This document shows, in pieces, positions 5,662 through 12,376 of a stretch of DNA of 12,376 nt; position 1 is the first letter of the stretch; every line of letters starts with the position of its first letter. Source of the DNA: Deltaproteobacteria bacterium (GTDB lineage: Bacteria; Desulfobacterota; Desulfarculia; Adiutricales; Adiutricaceae); contig JAIRZX010000388.1 of assembly GCA_031267005.1 (NCBI GenBank), positions 1 to 12,376 of the forward strand, read 5' to 3'. The notes under the pieces are model-generated. The model did not search any database. It was not told the DNA's origin and saw only the letters and a program-made list of their open reading frames with translations. The translations under genes were made by a program, and so were the position numbers.

Positions 5662-5680
5662 TTCAGTTCACGGTGTCGGA
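5662..5680 (+). repeat. Right copy of exact 19-bp direct repeat bounding the accessory cassette
   Basis: Identical to 3108-3126 in the same orientation, 2,554 bp away. Read on the - strand, it encodes the last residues (SDTVN) and the TGA of the 131-aa gene, so the C-terminus of that gene may be a product of the event that created the repeat. It also abuts the SD of the 88-aa gene. Read on the + strand, it keeps the same QFTVS frame as the left copy. Confidence 0.85.
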
Positions 5681-6058
5681 CTTGAAGTTGGAGTCCAGGC
5701 CGCTGATCTTCTCGCCCACCTTTATGAAGAAGTTCCTGGCGACGCCGTCGGTCGCGCCCAGGCCGGCCAGAACCTCATGCGTCAGACTGTCGATCACGTT
5801 GCCCATGGTCTTGAGGTTCAGGTCCTCGGCTATCTCCTTGCGGAAATAATACTGGAACCCCAGGCACCGGGGGAGCAGGGTCGCGGCCCCGTCGAAGAAG
5901 ACGTAGAGAACCTCGAACAAAGACTTAAGCTGGTCCGGGTTCTTTACGTCCACCTTCTCCCAGCTCAGCCGGGTCACGAGCGACGCGGCTTGCTTCCAGA
6001 TCTTGACGTCCTCGCCCAGAGCCTCCAGGACGGCCTTCGGCGCAACTGTCTCAGACAT
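5663..6058 (-). CDS. Hypothetical phage protein (131 aa)
   Basis: The start is taken at ATG 6058 (MSETVAPKAVLEALGEDVKI) because AAAGGAGGG at 6065-6073 lies just upstream. A longer reading to 6202 would run through the preceding gene and has poor composition. The product is mostly helical, with a moderately hydrophobic patch (LYVFFDGAATLLPRCLGFQYYF, about residues 51-72 of the 131) that is interrupted by charged and aromatic residues and is probably not a transmembrane helix. No family recognised. It lies at the downstream end of the replication operon, just outside the cassette. Its last codons fall in the right 19-bp repeat, so its natural C-terminus may have been changed. Confidence 0.72.
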   Translation of the reverse strand: MSETVAPKAVLEALGEDVKIWKQAASLVTRLSWEKVDVKNPDQLKSLFEVLYVFFDGAATLLPRCLGFQYYFRKEIAEDLNLKTMGNVIDSLTHEVLAGLGATDGVARNFFIKVGEKISGLDSNFKSDTVN

Positions 6059-6060
6059 TT

Positions 6061-6360
6061 CTAACCCTCCTTTGCGAAGGGGACCAGGCTCGTGAGCTTG
6101 TCCCCGTCCTTGCGGAAGAAGGCCATCGTGGGGCCGGAGTCCCTGAAGACCAGCTTCCAGTATTCCTTGGGCATTACGAACAGCCTGGCCACGTAGTTCC
6201 ACTTGGCCGGGACCAGCGTCACCCGCACCCCGTCCTTCTCGAGCCGGGTCACCGAGCGCATGGACCCCATGGACACCGGGATGTACATGTGTCCGAAGTG
6301 GCCTATGCGCATGGCGCAGTCGTAGTCGAGCTTACTTCGGATCGTTCTTAGCGTAGTCAT
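6061..6360 (-). CDS. Small basic hypothetical protein (99 aa)
   Basis: Starts at ATG 6360 with GGAGG (6367-6371) six bases upstream, and overlaps the 3' end of the primase-helicase gene by 29 bp. The 99-residue protein is basic and looks beta-rich in its middle (VTRLEKDGVRVTLVPAKWNY, then RLFVMPKEYWKLVFRD). It has no Cys motif or membrane helix. I do not recognise a family. The overlap and its own SD indicate co-transcription with the replication genes. Its end (AAG-GAG-GGT-TAG) contains the SD of the following gene, as seen at other junctions in this window. Confidence 0.75.
   Translation of the reverse strand: MTTLRTIRSKLDYDCAMRIGHFGHMYIPVSMGSMRSVTRLEKDGVRVTLVPAKWNYVARLFVMPKEYWKLVFRDSGPTMAFFRKDGDKLTSLVPFAKEG
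6065..6073 (-). promoter_or_regulatory. Ribosome binding site deciding the start at 6058
   Basis: AAAGGAGGG precedes TTAGAAATG. It overlaps the terminal codons of the 99-aa gene and supports the 131-residue product rather than a 179-residue reading from 6202. Confidence 0.75.
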
Positions 6361-8704
6361 GCTCCGCCTCCAGGTTCCGAAACTTGTAGCAGATGACGCC
6401 CCCGGTGCTCAGGCGCCCGACCCCGCGCCCGAGCATCCAGGTAAAACGTTCGCCCTTTTTGTACTTTCCGGTCTCCATGAGCCCTTCCAGCACGGCTTCG
6501 ACCGACAGCCGCTTTTCCCGGCACCAGGCCTCCAAATGCCGCGCCCCCACGTAGAAGGTTCGCGTGTCCAGCTCGAGGCGGATGTGGAGGGAGCGGCGGG
6601 GTTCCCGCACCAGCCACCCGTCGCCCTCTTCGGGTACGGTTACGACGGTGTTCTGCCTGTCGGGGCGCTTCGGGCGGTCGGCCGCGACCACCACCAAAGT
6701 CGAATCCAGATTTTCGTTTAAGAACATAGTCATGATGGACGAGCCGTCCGCCGTGGAGGACCCTATGCCCGCCCTCATGGCCGGAAGAAGTTCGTCTTCT
6801 ATCCACCCGCCCAGCGCGTCTATGTCGTAGTCCAAGTAACCCTCTTCGCAAGCGAGCCGTCCCACCGCCAGCACTATGCCGAAGCCGTAGGTCCAGAAAC
6901 GCTCCTCCGAGAGGCACCTCACGCGGTTGTCCCATTCGAGCGCTTGCTCGGCCACCCGCTCGAAGGCCTCGGGCCGCCGCGTTATCAGCCCCTCCATGAA
7001 GGCGGGCCCGGCCAGCCCGTAGTTTTCGTGCAACAGGCGCATGACCGATTCGATGCGCGGGCCCGCTTCGGTCCCGGCGTAGTTTTGGAAGCGGCAGGGT
7101 ATCTCGATGACCCGCATGGACTCGGCTGTGGTCTGCATCGAAATCCCCCTCAATATTTCGTAGACAGAACGGTTCGAGGTGAGCATGGTTATCGTGGACC
7201 ACTCCCCCGTGCTCACCAAGTCCGCCCCGCTCGACTTGGACTTCCGCTTCTCCATGCCGTTGGCCACGTCGTAGAGCAGGTTCGACAGCTCGTGGTCCTT
7301 CATGGTGGTAAGCTCGTCCATGCAGTAGGGGAGGTTGTGCCGGAGCGTGAGCACCTGGTAGCGGGCGGACAAGGTGTCGCTTTTTGAACTCGTGAGCGCG
7401 ACCGGATGCCCCCATACGGAGTTCACGGCCTGGAGCAGGGACGTCTTGCCCTTGCCCCCCCGCGCGTCCCACAGGTGCATGATGAGGTTCGCGGCGGTGC
7501 CAGTTCCCAGCCTCATGAAGGGCGCGGCGAAGGAGGCGCACATGAAGAGCTGGCCCTCCTTCTGGTCCAGGACCCTGTAGAGCTTGGGCACGACGCTCCA
7601 CGCGTCCAGCGATCCGACGGATATGTACTCCCGCCGGGCTATGCGCTCGCACCGCTCGTCCAGCGCCACGTTCTTGCGCCCGTCGGGCGTGTACATGACG
7701 TTTCCGATGACGAAGCCCTCCTTGTGCTTGCCCGTGGAAGTCTCTGTGTAGTATCCCCATCCGAAATGCGTCTTGCGTTCGGTCGCGTCCCTCTCCTGGA
7801 GGCTCGCGATGTAGCTTCCCATAAAGCGCCTCATTTGTTTGTTGTAGTCGGGCGACACGGGCAGGAGCCTGTTGTTGCCCAGCCATACGGTCATGCCCTG
7901 CCCCGCGTAATTCTCCGTCATTGAAAACCGGACCACGCGGAACGGCGTCGAAGGCGACTTCACGAGGAAGACCATGAACACCTGGGCCTTCACCTCTTCC
8001 GTTTCCACGTGGATGTCGCGCAGGTAGAATTCGTGCCTGTTTATGAGCACGCGCCTGGGCGGCTCGCCTTCAATCTTCGAGGGTATTAACTGAAACACTC
8101 CCCGTCCGGGTTCGACCTCGAACTCTTCGTCTTTGTAGGGGACGAGCGTTTCGTCGGGCTTGTCCGGAACGCCCGGCTCAAGCTCGGGCGCCTCGGGCGC
8201 CTCGGACGCTTCGGGCGGCGGGGCGGAGAAGTTCAACTGGACCGGGGAGGACACCTGGTCCCGGAAGCGGCACCGGGAGCAGGGCTCGGGGTTCGCGCCC
8301 TCAAAGGTGGAGCACCTGGGCGGCCCGCTCTTGATGCTGTCGAACTGGCGGTCTAGCTCGCGGGCGTTGTACCGCGCCTTGTCCGCCTGGCTTATGAGAT
8401 GCGCGGCTTCTCGGCCTTGCTGGCAGAAGCGCATGACGCCGAGCATGTGCCACCAGGAATGGCGGGTGGCGGAAGGCAAGCCCGCCGCCAGCAGCTGGGG
8501 GCAGTTCCTGACGAGCAACGCGGGGTTCCGGTCGCGACGGTCCCCCGTGTTCGCGTGCTCGAAGGGCTCGAAGCCCCCGGCGTTCGGGCGCTGGGGCTCG
8601 GGCGCGGGCGGCGGCGCGACCTCCTCCAAAGCGCGCTCCAAGGGCGCCGGATCCGTCGACCCGGCGCCCCAGGAGAGCGCCTTCACAGGCGCCGGACCCG
8701 TCAC
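6332..8704 (-). CDS. Phage primase-associated Cys-motif/helicase protein (DUF927-like P-loop ATPase)
   Basis: This 790-residue protein probably unwinds DNA at the phage fork and partners the primase encoded immediately upstream. Residues 60-160 hold conserved cysteines (C68, C131, C142, C145) in the context CSTFEG..PEPCSRC....VSSPVQL, a pattern common in phage primase-helicases and likely to bind metal (Zn or Fe-S). A Pro/Glu-rich linker follows (160-200). The ATPase core has Walker A GGKGKT (416-421), Walker B LPYCMDE (458-464) and a sensor-1 like TITMLTSN (504-511). The core and flanks resemble DUF927-type helicases near superfamily 3. Start: GTG 8704, sharing GTGA with the primase stop, so expression is coupled. 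Related phages often carry primase and helicase as one chain; here they are split at a Pro-rich linker. Exact helicase class is inferred; the ATPase motifs are directly visible. Confidence 0.87.
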   Translation of the reverse strand: MTGPAPVKALSWGAGSTDPAPLERALEEVAPPPAPEPQRPNAGGFEPFEHANTGDRRDRNPALLVRNCPQLLAAGLPSATRHSWWHMLGVMRFCQQGREAAHLISQADKARYNARELDRQFDSIKSGPPRCSTFEGANPEPCSRCRFRDQVSSPVQLNFSAPPPEASEAPEAPELEPGVPDKPDETLVPYKDEEFEVEPGRGVFQLIPSKIEGEPPRRVLINRHEFYLRDIHVETEEVKAQVFMVFLVKSPSTPFRVVRFSMTENYAGQGMTVWLGNNRLLPVSPDYNKQMRRFMGSYIASLQERDATERKTHFGWGYYTETSTGKHKEGFVIGNVMYTPDGRKNVALDERCERIARREYISVGSLDAWSVVPKLYRVLDQKEGQLFMCASFAAPFMRLGTGTAANLIMHLWDARGGKGKTSLLQAVNSVWGHPVALTSSKSDTLSARYQVLTLRHNLPYCMDELTTMKDHELSNLLYDVANGMEKRKSKSSGADLVSTGEWSTITMLTSNRSVYEILRGISMQTTAESMRVIEIPCRFQNYAGTEAGPRIESVMRLLHENYGLAGPAFMEGLITRRPEAFERVAEQALEWDNRVRCLSEERFWTYGFGIVLAVGRLACEEGYLDYDIDALGGWIEDELLPAMRAGIGSSTADGSSIMTMFLNENLDSTLVVVAADRPKRPDRQNTVVTVPEEGDGWLVREPRRSLHIRLELDTRTFYVGARHLEAWCREKRLSVEAVLEGLMETGKYKKGERFTWMLGRGVGRLSTGGVICYKFRNLEAEHDYAKNDPK

Positions 8705-9303
8705 GTGGGAAGCTCGGCCATGTCATAGGAGACCTCGGGGTCGAGCATCCACTCCTCTACGGATTGGGGCGTTCGCCGCTTGTAGTTCATGGTCCCCGGC
8801 ATCCGCAGGACGGACGCCACGTCCGTCGTCCGGTGGTGGTCGGCCTTGAGCCCGTGGGCGAGGCACGCCCCCTTGAGATTTACGGCGAGTTCCCTCCATT
8901 CGGTCGGGGTTACGTCACGCGTGAAGGGCCAGTAAACGTGGAGGCCGTGGCCGGAGTCCACGACCAGCGGCTTGGGGAGTTCCAGCTTGGCTACGAACGC
9001 CGCGAGCCCCGCGAGCGCGGCGGGCTTGTCGGGGTAGGAGGGCCCCGAGTCCTTCCCGCAGTCGATGTCCAGCCACAGCGAGCGCACCGAAACGGCGTGC
9101 TCCTGTCGGCGGGAGCCGGACAAGTCGAATCCGGCCAGCGCCATGTAGGCGTCCCGGCCCTCGTCCGAGAGCTTGAACGCCCGCTCCGCCAGCGCCTCCG
9201 GGCTCCGGAAAGCCTCCTGCATTCCGGGGGACCAGCAAAAGTACCGCACGTCCGGGCCGGGTTCGGGCAGTACGGTCGTCAGAAACCTAATCGCGTCTTT
9301 CAT
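8701..9303 (-). CDS. Archaeo-eukaryotic primase (AEP) catalytic subunit
   Basis: This 200-residue protein makes the primers, or primer-like strands, for phage DNA replication. All three AEP signatures are present: motif I LWLDIDCG with D79 and D81 (metal ligands), motif II DSGHGLHVYW with S117, G118 and H122, and motif III around D161 and R167 (RMPGTMNYK). The length covers just the catalytic domain. The Cys-motif and helicase regions usually attached are encoded by the next gene, which begins in a 4-bp GTGA overlap. ATG 9303 is used; its SD is weak (AGAGG about ten bases upstream), and it overlaps the previous gene by 17 bp, so translation is probably coupled. A polymerase/nuclease-type AEP such as LigD-PolDom is less likely because of the DNA replication neighbours. 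Confidence 0.9.
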   Translation of the reverse strand: MKDAIRFLTTVLPEPGPDVRYFCWSPGMQEAFRSPEALAERAFKLSDEGRDAYMALAGFDLSGSRRQEHAVSVRSLWLDIDCGKDSGPSYPDKPAALAGLAAFVAKLELPKPLVVDSGHGLHVYWPFTRDVTPTEWRELAVNLKGACLAHGLKADHHRTTDVASVLRMPGTMNYKRRTPQSVEEWMLDPEVSYDMAELPT

Positions 9304-9571
9304 CTTTGGCTAACCTCTCGCTCAGGGCTTCGAGACCCAGGTATGCCAGTTCGTTAAGGTCCATGGGGAGCATCTTCGCCTTCACCAAGTCCCTTAGAAC
9401 TTCGGTCACCTCCTCCACGGCGGCGGAAAGTTCCGGGGGAACCCCCCGGAACTTCCAGCCCGCGAAGGCTCTGCCGTCCATCTTGAAGAGCGAAGCGAAT
9501 ATCCGGGTGGGCAGTCCGGCGTTGCGGACTGCCCTCCGGAAATTGACCCCGAGTTGCACGGGGTCTGTCAC
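9287..9571 (-). CDS. Small HTH-like protein between the 413-aa gene and primase
   Basis: This 94-residue protein starts at GTG 9571, sharing GTGA with the stop of the 413-aa gene. Residues 11-45 (FRRAVRNAGLPTRIFASLFK, then MDGRAFAGWKFRGVPP) read like an XRE/Cro-type helix-turn-helix in which FASLFKMDGRAFAGW would be the turn and recognition helix. The remaining 50 residues are helical and acidic. It could be a regulator, or a DNA-binding accessory of the replication complex. The HTH call is by pattern only and is moderate. The gene overlaps the primase start by 17 bp, so it belongs to the replication operon. Confidence 0.7.
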   Translation of the reverse strand: MTDPVQLGVNFRRAVRNAGLPTRIFASLFKMDGRAFAGWKFRGVPPELSAAVEEVTEVLRDLVKAKMLPMDLNELAYLGLEALSERLAKDERRD

Positions 9572-10809
9572 TTCGAGGACCTCGGCTTCACCGGGGACTG
9601 CTTGATGAGGTTGTCGAGCTCCTTGACCACCTCGCCCGTGAGCTCGGGCCCCGCCCCGCCGGAGAGCATCAAGCCCCCGGACTCCTCAGGCTCCGACTCG
9701 GGCTCGGCCTTGGGGGCCTCGGGCTCGGCGGCCTTGGGGGCCTCGGTCCGCTCCTTCTTGGCCCTGACGGCGGCGAGCGCCGCCTCGGCCTGGGCGGCGG
9801 CGTCCAGCTTCTGCTCCGGGGGCGCGACCTCCTCCTTCGGGGCCGATGCCGCCTCCTCCTTCGGGGCCTCCGACGCCGCCTCCTCCTTCGGGGGCGAAGC
9901 CTCCTTCGCGGCGACGGGCTCCTCTTTGGGGGGCGCGGCCCCCTCCTCGGGGGCCGCCTCCTTCTCCCCCTCCCGGACGGGGGACTTGGGCGCCACGTCC
10001 AGGTTCTTCAAGACGTCCTCGTCCTCGAAGCTCGCCTTGTAGACGGCCTTCTGGAGCTCGGCGGGCGCGAGGAAGTAGGGCTGGCGCTCCTTGGTCAGCA
10101 TGATCTGGAACACGGGGCTCGGGACCGTGGAGGCGGGGTCGAAGCTGATGGACGTGATGACGTTGCAGGGCAAGCACCCGTGCTCCTTGAGCAGGTCCTT
10201 GTACTGCACGAAGTTCATGAGCCCCTTGTCCTGCGGCTTGCGGAAGATCCCGGTCGAGGGCACGTCCAGGACGAAGAGCCTCCCCAAGTCCGGCGGCTCG
10301 ATGCCGCCGCTCTTCGAGAGCTTCACCAGGCAGAGGATCAGCCTCTGCTTGATGCTGTAGTAGTTGGTCTTGACCCCGTTTTCCTTGTTGACCTTCTTCG
10401 TGGTGGTCACGTAGGCGGGCACGAGGGCGGGGTCGGGGGTCTCGCCGTAGCGCCAGATCGCGTCGGGCTTCTTGAAGCTCGTCTGCCTCGGGTCCCAGTC
10501 CTCGACGTACCAGGTGCAGTGGTAGTACGGCGTGACGTTCAAGACGATCGAGAACAGCTCGTCGTACTGCCGCCCCGAGTCGTCGCGGAGCGGGACTATC
10601 CCGCCGCCCTGCGAGCGCACGGCGAACTTGCTGTTGCGGATCGTGAGGAAGCTTATCTTGAAGTCCCCGAGGTTTTCGTCCAGGACCTTGCCGACCGTGC
10701 GGTCGCACGCCTCCTGCTGCTCCGGCGTGAGCCTGGCCGTAATCTTGGGGTTCATGACGAAAGGCGCCATGCCCTTGTCGGCGTCGTTCGGGTTGATGAT
10801 GTCGGTCAT
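9568..10809 (-). CDS. Conserved phage replication-region protein (possible ssDNA-binding) with disordered Ala/Pro/Glu/Lys tail
   Basis: This 413-residue protein starts at ATG 10809 with AAGGAGT six bases upstream. Residues 1-260 resemble a protein often encoded beside phage helicases and primases: FLTIRNSKFAVRS (54-66), YYHCTWYVEDWDP (95-107), GRLFVLDVPSTGIF (176-189), FVQYKDLL and CNVITSISFDP (200-224). Many family members carry a Cys-rich zinc motif in the middle, which is absent here and replaced by a KVNKENGVKTNYYSIKQ segment (139-155). Residues 272-385 are low complexity (repeated PKEEAAS/APKEE) and presumably disordered; a final short segment, EVVKELDNLIKQ, could be a partner-binding helix. 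A conserved N-terminal domain plus an acidic flexible tail suits a single-strand DNA-binding protein, but I cannot confirm that. Confidence 0.75.
   Translation of the reverse strand: MTDIINPNDADKGMAPFVMNPKITARLTPEQQEACDRTVGKVLDENLGDFKISFLTIRNSKFAVRSQGGGIVPLRDDSGRQYDELFSIVLNVTPYYHCTWYVEDWDPRQTSFKKPDAIWRYGETPDPALVPAYVTTTKKVNKENGVKTNYYSIKQRLILCLVKLSKSGGIEPPDLGRLFVLDVPSTGIFRKPQDKGLMNFVQYKDLLKEHGCLPCNVITSISFDPASTVPSPVFQIMLTKERQPYFLAPAELQKAVYKASFEDEDVLKNLDVAPKSPVREGEKEAAPEEGAAPPKEEPVAAKEASPPKEEAASEAPKEEAASAPKEEVAPPEQKLDAAAQAEAALAAVRAKKERTEAPKAAEPEAPKAEPESEPEESGGLMLSGGAGPELTGEVVKELDNLIKQSPVKPRSSK
9824..9894 (-). repeat. Imperfect 24/27-bp tandem repeats in the disordered tail coding region
   Basis: Three units of the type (GCCGC)CTCCTCCTTCGGGG begin at 9824, 9848 and 9875 on the + strand, spaced 24 and 27 bp, and encode PKEEAAS-like units on the - strand. 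This is a replication-slippage-prone stretch, so its length probably varies between isolates. Confidence 0.75.
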
Positions 10810-10818
10810 AGTGACTCC

Positions 10819-11274
10819 TTAGCCCCTCTTGAGGGACACGTCGTATTTGGTTCCGTAGAAAATGCCGATCTCGGCGAGCTTGGAGGCGCGGGAGTTGGGG
10901 GTTATCTCCCGGCCCTCCTTCTTCAGCTCCTCCTCGGCCCAGGCGACCACGTTGGACTTCATGACCGCCTTGGTCGTGATGAGCTGGTCGATGAGCGGGC
11001 GGCCCTCCCGCTCCGCCTCCTTCATTCGGTCGAGCATGAAGCGGATGCCTATGGTCACGTCGCTGAAGGAAACGAAGTCGGCCATCCTCTTGTAGATGGT
11101 GCCCTTGCCGTTCGCGAGCCGGATCGAGTCCTGCTCCCGCTCCGTCATGAGCTCCAGGATGGCGTCCTTGAGTTCCCGCTCCCGCTCCTTGAGCCCCTTC
11201 TCCAGCCCGGCCAGGCCGTCCAGCTCGCACTTGACCGCGTCAAGCGCGTTGCAGAGAACGTTTAGATCGTCCAT
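10819..11274 (-). CDS. Coiled-coil phage protein of the replication operon, function unknown
   Basis: This 151-residue protein starts at ATG 11274, with AAGGAGGAG a few bases upstream, inside the 3' end of the helicase gene (35 bp overlap). Residues 20-45 (GLAGLEKGLKERERELKDAI) form a heptad-like coiled coil. They are followed by a segment, SIRLANGKGTIYKRMADFVSF (50-70), reminiscent of small phage proteins that pair a coiled coil with a 'G.GT' turn, and a helical C-terminal half ending KYDVSLKRG. Gp157/Gam-type nuclease-inhibitor proteins have a comparable layout, but I do not see enough to claim homology. Position between the SNF2 helicase and the putative ssDNA-binding protein suggests an accessory replication or recombination role. 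Confidence 0.75.
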   Translation of the reverse strand: MDDLNVLCNALDAVKCELDGLAGLEKGLKERERELKDAILELMTEREQDSIRLANGKGTIYKRMADFVSFSDVTIGIRFMLDRMKEAEREGRPLIDQLITTKAVMKSNVVAWAEEELKKEGREITPNSRASKLAEIGIFYGTKYDVSLKRG

Positions 11275-12376
11275 GTATGGCTCCTCCTTGGGTTATGTAC
11301 TCGAACAGCCGAGATACGGCGTCGGCCTGTCCTACTCTGTAGTCCAGAGTGTTGAAGAACATCGCCTCCTCTTTCGAGGCTACGACTTCCACTATCGACA
11401 CCCTGTCCGATTTCTGCCTGGACGACGACAGCCGCTCCAGGCCCTGCATGTAAGTGTGGGACCCGCTCAGGAGCGGGCCGTTTATGATGAGCTGGTCCGC
11501 CGCAGACAGCTCGGTCCCGTAGGCCGTGGTAACCGGATGCGCCACCATGGCCTTGTACTTGTCCGAGTTCTGGAACGACTCGAACGCCTTGTCCCGCGTC
11601 CTGCCCGTGACGTCGCCGTGGACCTTCACGGTCGGCACGTCGTTTTTCGTCAGGTATTCGGCGAGCAGATCGACCACGCCCCTGAAGGCGCAGAAAATCA
11701 CAGTCTTCCGGGGGTTGTCCCGGACGAGCCCGAGTATCATTTCGTTGCGGGGCGACGCGTCCACGGCGGACAGCCCCGAGTCGGTTATGACCCCGCCCGC
11801 CGCGACCTGGAAGAGCTTGCTTATGAGCGCCGCCTTGCGGTCGGCCTTGACCTTCTCCCCGCCGGCCGTGAGCGCGGTCATCTCCAGCTTGAGCGTGGCG
11901 AACATATCCGACTGCTCGTCGGTGAGCTCTGCCTCGAGCCTGGTCCTGGTCACCGGGGGCAGGTCCTTCAACACGTCTTCCTTGTTGTAGCGGATGTTGG
12001 GCTGGAGCACCTGGCGCACGGTCTCGGGGGCCGAGGCCCTGTCGCGCCACTGCCAGTTCTCCCGGCCCCACTTGTACCTCAAGCTGACCTGCCAGCCGTC
12101 GTAAGTCTTCCAGGGCATGGCCTTGGGGTTTACCAGATTCGCGAAGCCGTACACGGCCATGACGTCGGCCCCCGGAGTTCCGGTCAAGGCCCACACGTAT
12201 TCGGGGGCGCGACCGGAGCGGGGGTTGAAGAGACCGTCGGCCGCCTTCCAGCGGGCCGTGCGCGTGTTGCCGTAGTGGGACAGGTCGTCTATCACTCCTG
12301 TGGTTATGCGCCCGTTCGCTCTCATCTTCGAGAGGGGCTTTTCCCGATGCTTCAGCGCGTCGTAGTTCATGATGTA
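11240..12376 (-). CDS. SNF2-type phage DEAD/DExH helicase, N-terminal part outside window
   Basis: The frame is open to the right edge; codons before the ATG at 12370 (Tyr-Ile) are also in frame, and Walker A is missing, so at least the first ATPase motifs lie beyond the window. Numbering from that ATG: motif II region GVIDDLSHYGN (25-35), motif III ALTGTP (61-66), an inter-lobe region to about 200, then the helicase C-terminal lobe with KTVIFCAFRGVVDLLAEYL (222-240), VKVHGDVTG (248-256), motif V AHPVTTAYGTELSAADQLI (277-295) and motif VI QGLERLSSSRQ (309-319). Phage SNF2 helicases usually read DELS in motif II; here it is DDLS. Such helicases are typical of phage replication modules, acting in fork or recombination remodelling. 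It overlaps the coiled-coil gene by 35 bp. Confidence 0.9.
   Translation of the reverse strand, partial: YIMNYDALKHREKPLSKMRANGRITTGVIDDLSHYGNTRTARWKAADGLFNPRSGRAPEYVWALTGTPGADVMAVYGFANLVNPKAMPWKTYDGWQVSLRYKWGRENWQWRDRASAPETVRQVLQPNIRYNKEDVLKDLPPVTRTRLEAELTDEQSDMFATLKLEMTALTAGGEKVKADRKAALISKLFQVAAGGVITDSGLSAVDASPRNEMILGLVRDNPRKTVIFCAFRGVVDLLAEYLTKNDVPTVKVHGDVTGRTRDKAFESFQNSDKYKAMVAHPVTTAYGTELSAADQLIINGPLLSGSHTYMQGLERLSSSRQKSDRVSIVEVVASKEEAMFFNTLDYRVGQADAVSRLFEYITQGGAIHGRSKRSLQRA

Noticed and set aside
6357..7886. Long open frame (509 codons) on the - strand inside the helicase gene
   Set aside because: Low-complexity Arg/Gly/His/Ala translation out of phase with the Walker A and B motifs of the real gene.
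9686..11230. Long open frame (514 codons) on the - strand in another phase to the 413-aa gene
   Set aside because: Arg/Gly/Ala/Pro-rich, no domain, fully explained as an out-of-frame shadow of the 413-aa and 151-aa genes, both of which have good SDs and conserved patterns.
10180..11265. 361-codon + strand frame opposite the 413-aa and 151-aa genes
   Set aside because: Leu/Val/Asp/His-rich antisense composition, no SD or motifs.

Overview
The window looks like part of a tailed-bacteriophage (Caudoviricetes) genome or prophage from a GC-rich host. Genes are packed almost without gaps, with 1-4 bp stop/start overlaps (GTGA, TAATG, TAGTG). There are no tRNAs, rRNAs, transposases or CRISPR arrays. 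Two opposed gene blocks meet tail to tail. Host and phage genus cannot be named from the sequence alone. An LPD38-type polyvalent protein beside a primase/helicase module fits a lytic or temperate podovirus-like phage.

Left block, + strand (1-3136): the C-terminal part of a very large polyvalent/virion-associated protein that runs off the left edge, then two small genes that look like late or structural genes. The second of these ends in a putative Ig (He_PIG-like) domain. The + block ends at 3136, where its TAG shares a CTAG palindrome with the stop of the first - strand gene.

Right block, - strand (12376 down to 5663): a replication module read right to left. Its genes are an SNF2-type phage helicase (cut by the right edge), a coiled-coil protein, a 413-aa protein with a conserved phage N-terminal domain and a disordered Ala/Pro/Glu/Lys tail, a small HTH-like protein, an archaeo-eukaryotic-type primase catalytic subunit, a primase-associated Cys-motif/helicase protein, and two unrecognised small proteins.

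Between the two blocks (about 3127-5661, - strand) lies a six-gene accessory cassette. It has patchy, lower GC and is bracketed by an exact 19-bp direct repeat (3108-3126 and 5662-5680). It encodes two small helical proteins, a protein made of two tandem copies of a common phage domain, a protein closely resembling LarB, an internally duplicated helical protein and another helical protein. LarB is the NaAD carboxylase/hydrolase of nickel-pincer cofactor biosynthesis. Three cassette genes end in the same 10-bp element, AGGAGGACTA, which is at once the last codons, the stop and the Shine-Dalgarno of the next gene. The LarB-like gene without visible LarC/LarE/LarA partners, inside a repeat-bounded phage cassette, is the most interesting feature here. 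It may be an auxiliary-metabolism or NAD-pathway/counter-defence function, but that role is inference.
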